A stretch of 64,000 bases of DNA, taken from Serpula lacrymans var. lacrymans S7.9. Lineage: Eukaryota; Basidiomycota; Agaricomycetes; Boletales; Serpulaceae. The stretch spans positions 1,919,968-1,983,967 of the forward strand of contig NW_006763293.1 in the NCBI RefSeq assembly GCF_000218685.1, read 5' to 3'. The position numbers were made by a program, and so were the translations under genes. Shown piece by piece: positions 22,087-32,184 of this stretch (position 1 is its first letter; each line of letters starts with the position of its first letter). The notes under the pieces were generated by a model. That model ran no database searches. It saw only the letters and a program-made list of their open reading frames with translations, and was not told where the DNA came from.

Positions 22087-23820
22087 CTTAGGGTCAATCT
22101 AAATTATTCTAGCCCTGGCAGCAAAGTACGACCTAGAACTTGATCAAATGGATGTATCCACAGCTTATCTCAATGGAGAACTTGAAGAGGAACTGTTTAT
22201 GCTTCCTCCAGGGGGTGTTCCTATCCAACCTGGATACTGCTGGTGTAACAACCAAGAGTTAGTTACTCCGGCGCACACAGGAACACACTATAGAGAAGAT
22301 GAAGAGGGAGTGGTTACCCCTTAGATGCAGTGAGTTAGTTGGTATACAACAGGAGGACTCGCTGAGGAGTCTCCTTGATCTATTGGGGTATTTATACTAC
22401 TACAGGTTTGTTTGTACATGTGTACTATACAGTTAATAGCGACAGTGGCTGATGATGTCATGGAGCCTAGCCCGCATGGCCAGCTCCACTGTGTGAGAGA
22501 GTTGTGTCTATAATAAGAAGAAAGCAACGCGGCGCAAGAAAGAGGAGTTTGGACAAAAGGGGAAGTGCCGCGTGGCACCATGTGTGAAAGCTAATTGTAC
22601 AAGGTTAAAGCGGAGAATAAAAGTAAAGGGAAGGTCCAAAAATTGTGTTATCATAACAGCTGGAGGTTGAAGACACCCATCTACAGATTAAAACAAGCTG
22701 GTTGTACATGAAACAAAACCTTTGATTGCAAGCTCCAGGAGCTTGGTTTCACAAGACCAAATGCAGAAACATGTCTCTATGTGTTCTGGGACCACAAACA
22801 TATATATATGCTTTGTTGTTGTCTATGTAGATGACCTCCTAAGAGCTTCATCCCAAAAATTCATGGATATCACAAAAGCCAAACTTGAATCCATATTCAA
22901 AATGCAGGATCTTGGAGAAGCAAAATACATTCTTGGGATAGAAATCCAGTGTGATTGTTCAAACAAAACAATCTCCCTATTGCAACGCCAGTACATTGAC
23001 ACAGTCCTGGAGCATACTGGAATGAAGAATTGCAAACCAGTATGGACACCAATGGCCCATGGATCAAAACTCCTTGCAAATGCTCCAGGGGAAGATACTG
23101 TGCAACACAAGATGCATGTTGAAGAGTGTCAAGTGTTGTACCACTCAATTGTAGGCTCCCTCATGTATGCCATACTTGGAACCCGCCCAGACATTGCCTA
23201 TGTTGTTGGAATACTAAGCAGACACAACTCAGGTCCAAGGAGCCATCACTAGGAAGCTGCCAAATGTGCCCTCCAATATCTAAAAGCAACCAGGGACATG
23301 GCACTACGTTATGATGGCACAGATGTCTTCATGGACATGGATTTCTATGGATATTTGAATGCGGATTGGTCTGCAGACCCAGACACGTCTCGATCAACAT
23401 CAGGGTTTGTTTTTATTACCATGCAATGAGCAATCTCCTGGACAAGCAAAAGACAAAGCATGGTAGCTTTATCCTCCACGGAGTCAGAATACATTGGATT
23501 AAGTAATGCTGGACAACACCTTGCATGGCTTTGGACATTTTTGAAGAAATTGGACATGCTCAAAATGGGCCTACAACATTGCACTGTAACAATCAAGCAG
23601 CTATCATGGTTACACAAGATCTACAGTTCTGTGCCTGCACAAAACATATTCAACGGAAATATCATTTCATCTGATATGACTTAGTATCAAAGGGAGAAGC
23701 AGTAATCAGATATGTTCCTACAGGAGATATGGCTGCCGACATTCTCACTAAACCCATCACTCACAAAAAACACTGGAAATTCTCTAAAGCTATGGGACTA
23801 TGGTTGCACTCAAGTGGGAG
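22087..23820 (+). pseudogene. Copia reverse transcriptase-RNase H relic
   Basis: The RT starts at KYDLELDQMDVSTAYLNGEL. It is split by solo LTR A5 between PGYCW and RLKTPIYRLKQAG, and these sides rejoin in frame. The catalytic block VVYVDDLL is at about 22815-22840, followed by KMQDLGEAKYILGIEIQCD. The RNase H part has NADWSADPDTSRSTSGFVF and ALSSTESEYIGLSNAGQHLA, and the element's coding end is DMAADILTKPI. Stops at about 23250 and 23427, and at about 23671, break the frame. A purine-rich AAGTGGGAG precedes the 3' LTR. Confidence 0.82.
22244..22658 (+). mobile_element. Solo LTR family A, copy A5, TSD GCTGG
   Basis: A 415-bp LTR (TGTAACAACCAAGAG to TGTTATCATAACA) inside the copia RT. Perfect duplications GCTGG lie at 22239-22243 and 22659-22663. 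Removal restores the RT frame. Confidence 0.93.
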
Positions 23821-24087
23821 TGACAAAACCAGATAAACCCAGTCTCCGCTAAAGCGGCCATTGTTCTCCATGGAGCATAGCCACCACTCCATGGAATCGC
23901 CATTGTTCTCCTAGGAGTCTTTATACCTTAGCGAGTAGCACCTCTGACTATAAGTAGTAGGGGGTTTAGTATAGGAATACCTCAGTCATTTCTATAGCCT
24001 CTTGGGCAGCAGCTGAGGTATGTTACATTACATTTATTAGAGATCACCTTAAACTGACATCTATTGTAGTTTCACTTAGATTTATTA
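23821..24087 (+). repeat. Copia 3' LTR
   Basis: A 267-bp LTR, TGACAAAACCAGATAAACCC to TTTATTA, uninterrupted. It is followed by target duplication TTTTA at 24088-24092. Confidence 0.9.
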
Positions 24088-24092
24088 TTTTA

Positions 24093-24940
24093 ACCATGTA
24101 CTCATTTAAGTAATGATAGTCCATAATCATATGCTTTTTACCATCCTTCTTAGGGATGAAAAATACCAGGGATGTCATAGGGCTTTTGGAAGGTCTGATG
24201 TAACCCTTTCTAGGCTGCTCATTTATGAAGCTAGTGTTACGATTTGGCTACCTCTATTACGGACTACTCATTTCTGTTTACTCATCGGTTATACTATCGG
24301 ACCGATGACTCACGTCCCTCACATACACTTCCGCTCCTCTCGCACTTCTATTACTTTGTATAATACTCAGTCCTCAACGGACAGACCTACCCTAGATAGG
24401 ACGTAACTCCTATCGCCGACTTACTTCTCTATAAATACGCTTGTAACAGTAGTAGTATTCTCCAATACGATTCTACGCAGTTCACGCTTACAAAGCTAGA
24501 ACTTCCAAGATCAGACTTCCATACGGAAGAAGACCAACAACCGTTGGAATCCCTCTATTCAGAATTACATCCTCGAACTTGTCTTCGGATAAGTCTCTTT
24601 GAACAAACTCGACGAACCCTCAGACTTTGTTAAGCACTTTGTGCGTAACAGCTAGAGACCCCCTCCTTTTCTGGAGCGGAAAGGGGAATCATGTGTCCCT
24701 TTCTCAGTTTGAATGTGTCCTTTAAATCTATGGCATAATTCCAAGTCTTGGCCTCTGGGAAGCATTCTGATTTGTGTTGACAAAAGACTTTCCAGAAGTC
24801 ATGGTATTCTAGAGGTACCAGCCTTTTAATCTCTTCCTTAGGTTTAACCTCATCATCATCACTGTTAACCTTATCTAGAGATCTGAGTTTGGCATAAACA
24901 TGACCAGTGTTTATGTGATAACACCAACCAAGATACAATC
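24093..24940 (-). pseudogene. Ty3/gypsy pol relic, proximal piece
   Basis: Read on the minus strand, this gives a typical gypsy protease-RT linker and RT start: VPLEYHDFWKVFCQHKSE, YAIDLKDTFKLRKGHMIPLS, then (after a family C LTR) [20 protein letters not shown] and [13 protein letters not shown]. The relic is split by LTR C (24235-24650) and then by the copia element. When both insertions and one copy of each target repeat are removed, the frame is continuous from about 24880 to the DVR block near 17360. It is therefore the oldest layer of the nest. Confidence 0.85.
24235..24650. mobile_element. Solo LTR family C, TSD GCTAG
   Basis: A 416-bp LTR (TGTTACGATTTGGC to TTTGTGCGTAACA) with perfect duplications GCTAG at 24230-24234 and 24651-24655. 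It interrupts the gypsy RT relic, and its removal rejoins EGVSS to FINEQPRKG in frame. It is a third family, unlike A and B in sequence, and is seen once in this window. Confidence 0.92.
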
Positions 24941-26021
24941 TTGGGGTACAATCATTAAAGGCTACAACTCAAAGGAAGGGTGGTACAACTTATCAAAGGA
25001 GAAAGGTTGTTGTCACTAATGTGGTATATACTAGGAGAGCTGAGTCTTTCCCCATGTATTGCTCTAGTATATATACTAAGATACATGAGATACTGTACAG
25101 TTGTAAATGAAGTTCAAAGTCTGATGTCCAGCATGTGACCGGTCACATGTTGAGCCTAGACACCAGTGTCAATGATGAGAACTGCTGTTAGAAACCCACA
25201 CACAAAACAAAGTAACAAACAATCCTTCAAAGTAAAACCCAGAGATGTATGTGTGTGGGTTTTGAGGAGGAGGGATAGTTGAATTATAGAAGATAGGGGC
25301 TTTATGACGAATATAGATGAGCACTACCTTGCTAATCGTAGCACAAGGTAGTTTTGAGATTGACAAGATGATGAGGTGACAAGGTTCCCAGTGATAGCAG
25401 GCTCCTGACGCACAGACTGTAGTGCTCAGAAGGACTCTAATTAAAAGGGATAACAATGACTTTGGAAGTGACAAGTGACCAGTGGGAAGCGTTGTGACCA
25501 CACTGGATCACAAGTAACAGAGTAGTGAACTTGAGATTAGAGAAGAAGTCTGGATTGGATTTCTTTTTTTTTACAAGGTAAAATACAGGGGTTTATATAG
25601 TAAAGGAAAGGTAGACTATGCACAGTATAGCTGTGCAAAAAGAATGAGAAAGAACATGAAGGAAGGAGTGTATGCTGATGAATCCTGCATAGGTAGTACA
25701 GGATAAGATCGTCAAAATAAGGAAAAGAAAGAGATAGAACAATGAATGCTGTGTAAATAATGTCACAGGTTTGTACAGCCATAAAATAAAGTCCAATAGC
25801 AGAAAGAGAGCAAGAAAATTGTGATGTCATGAGAAGATGCAGTAAAAAAAAGAATAAAGCAAAATTAAAAAAAAAATATCAGTATCAACACAGTTCCTTT
25901 ATTGTCAGTCAGGCATTCTAAAAAATATGTGTCCATAAAAATGATTCAAAAATCAAAAATAATCGCACTGTAAATGAATGTTCTGCTGAAAAAAAAGAAA
26001 CTGGAGCCACCGGTCCACCAC
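24941..26021. other. AT-rich unassigned, end of repeat island
   Basis: No gene recognised. Open stretches on the minus strand (25169-25501, 25537-25830) are hydrophobic and low in complexity. Palindromes such as ATGTGACCGGTCACAT (25133-25148) are present. The region may contain a degraded LTR of the gypsy element, but I could not define ends or a target duplication. Confidence 0.35.
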
Positions 26022-26696
26022 CTAGTCCAAATCCGACAGTTCCATGGCCTTACCAATGGACTGGTTATATTGGACCACCTGGTCAAACAAGGGAGGGAGG
26101 GGAGTAGTTCTAATTTGGAACAAGTGAGTCCCAGGCAGTGTGTGGTAGGTGTAGCTGTAGCGAAGACGATGGACAAAAGATAAGTGTACCCAAGTGAATG
26201 GGACAGCAATGTACATAGGCAACGCAAGGGGATGAACCTTCTCCAGCTCAAAAATTACCCACCTATACTCCAACCAGGCGGGACAAGCGACTGATGTTTT
26301 GATGGTATACGATGGAAGATCGACATCATGAAGATGGACCTGTTGCCCAACTTGGACCGGCCGCCGGGGCTTTGCTGATATCAGCAGTAGCACATGGTGG
26401 TCAAGGGATTGGCGACGGAAGCAGATAGAGAGTGGTGATATCAGATATGGTGGGGGAGCAAAGAAGATGAGGAGGAGGAGGAGGGTGGAGGTGACAAGGA
26501 GGTGAACTAAAATGGAGATCCAGAAGCGGCCATCAGGTGAGAATAAAAAAGAGGGTAAGAGTCCCATGGTGGGGCTGAGTAAAGAATAAAAGTAAGGGAG
26601 AATGAAGAAAGCAAGAGTGCAATGTGTAGCCAGTGGTGACACAAAAATTTGCCGGAATGCGGAAAGTACCAAATGGAAAAGCAAAGGTGAGCGCAA
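26022..26696 (-). CDS. Possible 224-aa membrane protein, uncertain
   Basis: An open frame with strongly hydrophobic N-terminal segments (FFILPYFYSLLSPTMGLLPS; ILVHLLVTSTLLLLLIFF) and a more ordinary C-terminal half (LEYRWVIFELEKVHPLALP). No family is recognised. It lies in AT-rich repeat-like DNA, without introns or clear promoter signals, so it may be a chance open frame or part of a mobile element. Confidence 0.25.
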   Translation of the reverse strand: MRSPLLFHLVLSAFRQIFVSPLATHCTLAFFILPYFYSLLSPTMGLLPSFLFSPDGRFWISILVHLLVTSTLLLLLIFFAPPPYLISPLSICFRRQSLDHHVLLLISAKPRRPVQVGQQVHLHDVDLPSYTIKTSVACPAWLEYRWVIFELEKVHPLALPMYIAVPFTWVHLSFVHRLRYSYTYHTLPGTHLFQIRTTPLPPLFDQVVQYNQSIGKAMELSDLD

Positions 26697-28564
26697 CTGG
26701 ATTGCCTAATAGAGGTGGTGCTGATCAGCCACAAGTTCAAAAAAGGCAATATTAATTACTATTCTACGTGGCACTGTGCCTGTGTGGCGCAAAGGCGAGT
26801 CTTTTTGAATATTCACTTCATTTTTGACACCTGTCCATACTACCAATCAACTTTGGTGCATGACAACACCTTTAGCATCTTCCACCAGTTAGCCCATGAA
26901 ACCTGAAAAACCAGGGAACAACAGTATGCCCACCTCAGCTTTTGGGGGGAAAAACTGAGGTTGACTACGGTTGTTACAAAGACTTATAAGGCAATGAAAA
27001 CAGAAGCAAAAGTAAAAGTGTAAGTAAAATTTCTTCATCAAAGTGCACAGGCCAGCTGATCCACAGCTCCTTCCAAATTTGGTGCCTGCATCCTGTCAAG
27101 CTTTGTACAGGACCTGTTTCTCTTGTATTTCCAACAACTTCACCCTAGTTCTTCCATCCTAAAATACTCCAACAACTCCAAAGGTCACAGTTCTGACATT
27201 GTTGGTATTATGTTGAGTTGTAATTGTCCGAGTGGCAATGGGATCAGATCAACTTGAGGTTGAGTCAAGGTCCAGAATCTCAATCACATTTCACATTAGC
27301 AGTAGATTAGTACATATTTTATCAAAGTAGTATATGAGTCAAACTGTCTTCAGAATGTGTGTTCCATGAGTCAAGCCTATTTTGCAAAACCCGTGTCAGA
27401 TAGTGCCTGCAGTAGTTCAAGAAATATTGAAACATATGTGAATTGAAAGAAAAGAAATTTTACGAGGGAGAGTATCTACACAATGTCTGTGGCCGTGACC
27501 ATGAGTACATACAACACATCTACTGTTGATGTTGATTGCCAGATATTGGCGTGATATCAACTGGCGGGCTATTGTGTGCTTGTGCTTGTGCGTATCATCT
27601 GGAAATGTACCGCGGTTCAACGTTCAATCTCGAATGCTGACAGTATGGCATTTGGCCGAGCCTGCCTGGGTTTTGCGTTTCAATTATTCCTTAAATCAAC
27701 ATCTGTGTTCGTCAATGATATCTAGATATAAGCAAACTATTGTGCTTATCTTTAGACATCTGATCAAGCTTTACCCAGCCATACCTATCAGTTGGCATCA
27801 GCGCATCTGTATGGATGGCGCCCAACACAGTCTGGCCTCCGCCAGGGGTTAGGGAAGCGGACGAGAAGAACATATATGGAAGATTTGGAACTTCTGATGT
27901 TGAAATCGAAGACAGCGTGAAGGCGCAGCATTGTTCGGATTTGAACGATCAAGTACCTGTGCAGTGAGTGTAGTAACTCCACCGAAGAAATGAAGGTGTC
28001 AGTGACTCTAAAGTCGTAGCACCCAAAGTGGAATGTGTGGTCCAAGTCAAGGTGGTATTTTTTGCACACGAAGCCATTTTTCTAATTCATAACCGAAGTT
28101 CCCTCGGTTGCCTGCAGCACGATGCCAGAGTCTCCGATAGATGGCTTAAGGGCGATATGAGTTTGTTTATTGTATGAGCTGTCCCTGCGACTCGAGACGG
28201 CTCTAAGCCAGGTGACAGGCGTGCGACGGAAGCAGGGGAGCCTTACGGAAGCACGTGGCGATATTGTCCGTTTGTTATTGTCCTTGGGTCGCTATTGTTG
28301 CCCAAAAAGGAAAGTCCTCCTTTGTGCGCGCCATGTCTTTTGTTCTCAATCTTGCAGTCTATTATCCGCAATTCTTCTCTGCCAGCATGGCCTTGTTTGC
28401 TGTACATTACCCAAACGTTCTTTCTTGTATAAAGAGCCTGCCTTTTCCTCCTTCATTCCTCAGCCTCTCCAGCATTGTTTCTTCTGCATAGTTTCCTCTC
28501 ATTCCAGGCCAATTTCGTTTCCGTCTTCTGGTTTACTTCCTTTAACGCCGAATCCAACTAATAG
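26697..28564. other. Gene-poor stretch before the BTG gene
   Basis: It contains 26840-26865, an exact 26-bp match to 880-905, close to a second sequence with CTCAG/CTGAG inverted bits (26934-26960). A minus-strand 93-aa open stretch (27788-28069) has no recognised domain. From about 28430 the plus strand turns C/T-rich, typical of the leader of the downstream BTG gene. Confidence 0.35.
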
Positions 28565-28619
28565 GTGAGCCGGTCACGATCACAATGCAGTCATTTCCGA
28601 GGCTGACTTACCTTTTCAG
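28565..28619 (+). other. Probable 5'-UTR intron of the BTG gene
   Basis: GTGAGC donor, a CTGACTTAC branch-like site and TTTTCAG acceptor, 55 nt, in the pyrimidine-rich leader 230 bp upstream of the ATG at 28852. Its size and motifs match the coding introns of the window. Inferred only. Confidence 0.4.
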
Positions 28620-28851
28620 ACAGCTAGAGGCTGCTTTCTTCGGTCTGAACCTCCATTAACGTCTCATTCGTACCATCGTCGAGATTCCCCAGCGCTCTCT
28701 CGCATTTCTGCTTCGCACTTAAAACTTCAGCACCTCTTGCTATCTCTTCTATCGCAGGTCGATCATTCTCCCAGTCTCTTTTCGCTCCATCCAAGGTCTC
28801 TCATCTATAATCGCTGCTTTATCACCGCATTTTATTATCACTATCATCAAA

Positions 28852-29823
28852 ATGGCCTTCTCTGCTTCCACCAGCCTCTCCGTCACTCTTGCTCATGCCA
28901 TCGCTTATCTCACTCGTCCTCTCATCGCCGCTTATCCCGCTACGACTATTATCAGACTTCAGTCTATATTAGAGGCCAACCTTACCGCCCAATTTGCTCC
29001 CTCCTGGGTTCCTTCTGAGCCTCTCCGCGGTTCCGGTCGCCGTTGCCTTACTCTCTCCCCCAACTGCCTCCCACCCCGCGCGGTATACACTGCTTGTCTC
29101 GCCGCTGGTGTTCAGTGGTTCGACTGGATTGTTACCTTGGGAGGCACAGAGTTTGACTTCTTCGTGGACCCTGGCTGTATCTCCCTTCGCTTTGGGAAAG
29201 GCGCCAAACTCGTCACCGTCTGGTCTGAGGAGCTGGCCGCTAAACTTGGAACCGCCCAGTCCACTGTTGTCGGCGCTGGGATGCAGACACAGTCTAAGGG
29301 TCAGGCTGGTGTTTATGCAAAGGCTCATGCCAAGACGCTTGCTCAGCAGCTTTTGGAGGATGATGAGGACGAGGAGCTTTTTGCTATGATTGCCGACGAA
29401 GTCAATGCCCCGAGCTGGATGACTCCCATTCTCGACCAATTCCCAGCTCCTGTTCGATCTGAATCTCCTCTCTCCATGGATTCCACCCACTCCCGCTGCA
29501 GTTCTCGTTCGTCGAACTCGAGCTCAGGCTTCTCATTTGCCTCTTCATTCAAGACTCTAGGATCATGTAGCACATCTTCGTCTTTATCCATGGCTTCATC
29601 TGCGAAGTCTGGGGTTAGCAGCGACAAGTCAGGTGTTAAGCTTTCCCGGCGCGAAAAGGCCAGATTGGCTCGAGTCTACGTCGATACGACCAAGAATGCG
29701 GTGACGCCTTACGACGGAGGCAAGACCACCGTACTTACTGGTGGTGTTATGCTTGGAGCGGCACCCTCTGCCAAAGTTAACAAGGCCGCAACGCAGCCTT
29801 CTCAAAACTGGCGCAGGTTTTAA
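28852..29823 (+). CDS. BTG/Tob anti-proliferative family protein
   Basis: A single exon of 323 aa. Residues ~20-125 match the BTG domain: a helical start (RPLIAAYPATTIIRLQSILE), then GSGRRCLTLSPNCLPPRAVY and FDFFVDPGCISLRFGKG, corresponding to the family's box A and box B (GSGYRCIRI and LWVDPGEVSYRIG). In animals BTG/Tob proteins bind the CAF1 deadenylase subunit of CCR4-NOT and promote mRNA deadenylation. The same role is likely here but unproven. The rest is a Ser-rich linker and a conserved-looking C-terminal basic block (LSRREKARLARVYVD, then YDGGKTTVLTGGVMLG). A long C/T-rich leader precedes the ATG (ATCAAAATGG). Confidence 0.85.
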   Translation: MAFSASTSLSVTLAHAIAYLTRPLIAAYPATTIIRLQSILEANLTAQFAPSWVPSEPLRGSGRRCLTLSPNCLPPRAVYTACLAAGVQWFDWIVTLGGTEFDFFVDPGCISLRFGKGAKLVTVWSEELAAKLGTAQSTVVGAGMQTQSKGQAGVYAKAHAKTLAQQLLEDDEDEELFAMIADEVNAPSWMTPILDQFPAPVRSESPLSMDSTHSRCSSRSSNSSSGFSFASSFKTLGSCSTSSSLSMASSAKSGVSSDKSGVKLSRREKARLARVYVDTTKNAVTPYDGGKTTVLTGGVMLGAAPSAKVNKAATQPSQNWRRF

Positions 29824-31915
29824 ATATTCGCCACTCGTTATCTTCTCTATGAAAAATCGGGCTTTTCATCGACTTTTTTCACGACAAGCTGCAATATTTC
29901 TGTACGATATTCACGACCATACTGGACTATCTCCTGAGTATACTTTACGAAGCACCATTTAAAACTCTATATCATAGTATTTTCTCTCCACTGTTTCCAT
30001 AACTTGTAGGATCTAGATTAAATGTATACCACGTTATACCTGCATTACTGTCATTCGCATACTCTCTTTGTTTTTCTTGCAATTTTCTGGGTTACATAGC
30101 TGTCTTTTGTAATTTTGCGACGATCAATAATCATATTTTGGTCACGACTTCAACTTTCTGGTGTGAGCGTTGTGAACTTTGGACTTGTTTGTGAACGGTA
30201 CGGTGTATGAATAATTGGCTGGACCAAACTTACTAGTCTTCATGCATGCATGCAAGCATTTTAAATTTAAAGTGAGCAATGGGTGACTTTCCACAAGCAT
30301 GGACATACGTCCGATCGGTCAATGGTCTGGCTCTGTCAACCCATATCAAAAGTTGCTCAAGGCTGCTATTCAACCAAGCATAACAGCATGAATTGTGCTC
30401 TCAATGCACAGTTTCTCACTACATCAATACCGCCGCTCAAATTGCCTGTGATATAAAAGCCCCACCTATTCAGGTCCACAAGAAGAAGTGCTTTTTCTGC
30501 CCCAATGTATGTGATAGCAGCCACAAGCGCCATTCGACGAGTTCATTGTCAAACTGTTCTTCGTCGGATTGGGTTGTGATTGCCTCACTCAAATCCATGA
30601 TGTGACTCTGTAAGCTGCAGCTGTAAGCCTGATCTCAGTGCTCGATCAGTCCTTAATTCGGACGTAGACTGCAGATATTTGACTTTAATTATATTTATTT
30701 GATAGGCTCTTGTGGTTTATTCAAGTCAATAAAATATCATGGCATTGGCGCTTCGGCTATTTCGGATATCATGTTTATACGTCGTTTCTATTGCAGAAAC
30801 CTTATGGAAAGTCACCCAATTCCTTACTTCTTTTGTCGATTTTCTACAATATTTATTTCCAGGTATGCTTTCTCAGAAAAGGCCGCCAGAAAATCCCAGG
30901 AGCCCCCATATCAGTAACTTTAGGTCGTTGAACTTGTCGACTCGGATTTACCCCGGGTCTGACATGTACAGAACTCCAAGCCGAATATCCCAGCATCTTT
31001 GCCTGAAGATGTTTTCACTTTTAAATTCGATGCGTATCATGGTTGGTACACTTCGATTTACTAAAGCTGCAGTCTGATACAATTTTCGTAGGTCCTTAAT
31101 TTAATACAACTACAGCGGTAATACCATCCCCTATCAGAAGGGTACCATCATATGGTATTTTACGACACAAGGACACCGCAAGTTTAGGTCCAAGTCTGCT
31201 TGAATTTTATATTGAGCCCCGCGTCACGCTTATCAGGCGCGCGTCTAGTTCCTAGTGTACTTGCCTGGCCTGTGAGTGTCAAATGATCATAAAGCATATT
31301 TCCGGTCTAATTCGGTACAGAACTTTTGAATTGTATTCAGCGCTGCGCATCAGGCGCTAAATCTAACTTTATCATAGCGTTTGCCAGCCGCAGCAAGTTG
31401 ATATTGAAATGGGCGGTTTGGATCCGTACTTGTAGGTGATCATGCATATGAAGTTTTGCGTCGAATGCTAATTCTGTTTCGGGCGAAGAGAATGGAAGAT
31501 GTCGATTGTGACATCCAAACGTGTGGTAGGCACGCCTCCTGTATCTCTCAGCGGCACAACATTCCGTGAGGATGGTGGGTGTGAGATCAATACAGACAAT
31601 TGTCTTTTCTCAAGGTCATTCGTGGTCGTGGATTTTCAATTCACGAACATTTACATTGGGAATGGGGTTGGTACCAACCTCCGTAGCCATGTGCAATGGG
31701 TACGTCGTTTCATACAACTTGTCTTTGGATATATTCACGAAGGTATGAAGCGCCCTCTATCTTAAAGAGGCATTATAAAGAAGAATACATTTTGATGGAA
31801 TGCCGCAATACTACATGAGGAGGATATATCAATCATGCTCTTCCGATCGCCGTATCCCTGTCATACAACGTGGCCACCATTAAAGGATAGGCGCAGATTC
31901 ATTACACCTTTCGAG
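29824..31915. other. Intergenic, ~2.1 kb, no gene supported
   Basis: It contains the BTG 3' end (AT-rich, several AATAAT motifs near 30126-30136) and short open stretches (30393-30605, 30739-31077, 31499-31765) without recognisable domains or intron context. A CATGCATGCATGCA run is at 30241-30254. No RNA gene was noticed. Confidence 0.4.
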
Positions 31916-31925
31916 TATATATAAG
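31916..31925 (+). promoter_or_regulatory. TATA box of the HET gene
   Basis: TATATATAAG lies about 260 bp upstream of the start codon at 32185, followed by a CT-rich leader. It is the clearest TATA element in the window. Confidence 0.55.
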
Positions 31926-32184
31926 GGTATCCCTTGGTGTAGAGTCTCATCTTGTTTTGTATTCAACCTTCCCCGGTCCATCTTTCGGGCAATAGCTTAT
32001 ACGTTCTACTCTTTTCTTCTTTTTTTTTCACTCCGTTCAATTCGCATCAAAGGTTGGCATCCTCTCTTGGTGGGTAGCGAACAAGGTAGGTTGTGTCGAT
32101 ATTCTGAATATCAGAGCCAACCATATCTTAGGACACCAACAGACGACATAAAGATTTCTACTTTTACCGTCTCAACTTAACGCA

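Larger units (their letters stand above)
17462..24087 (+). mobile_element. Ty1/copia retrotransposon, nested and inactive
   Basis: A 6626-bp element with LTRs 17462-18096 (5', itself interrupted) and 23821-24087 (3'), ends TGACAAAACC and ATTTATTA, and perfect 5-bp target duplications TTTTA (17457-17461 and 24088-24092). The domain order gag, protease, integrase, RT, RNase H defines Ty1/copia (Pseudoviridae-type). Five LTR insertions lie inside it: 17484-17898, 18944-19635, 19867-20278, 21674-22086 and 22244-22658. Stops, frameshifts and a deletion between integrase and RT make it dead. It sits inside an older gypsy RT relic on the opposite strand. Confidence 0.92.

Noticed and set aside
17484..22658. 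Possible tandem CRISPR-like or satellite array from the repeated ~415-bp units
   Set aside because: Units are dispersed, in both orientations, have TG...CA ends and target duplications: they are solo LTRs.
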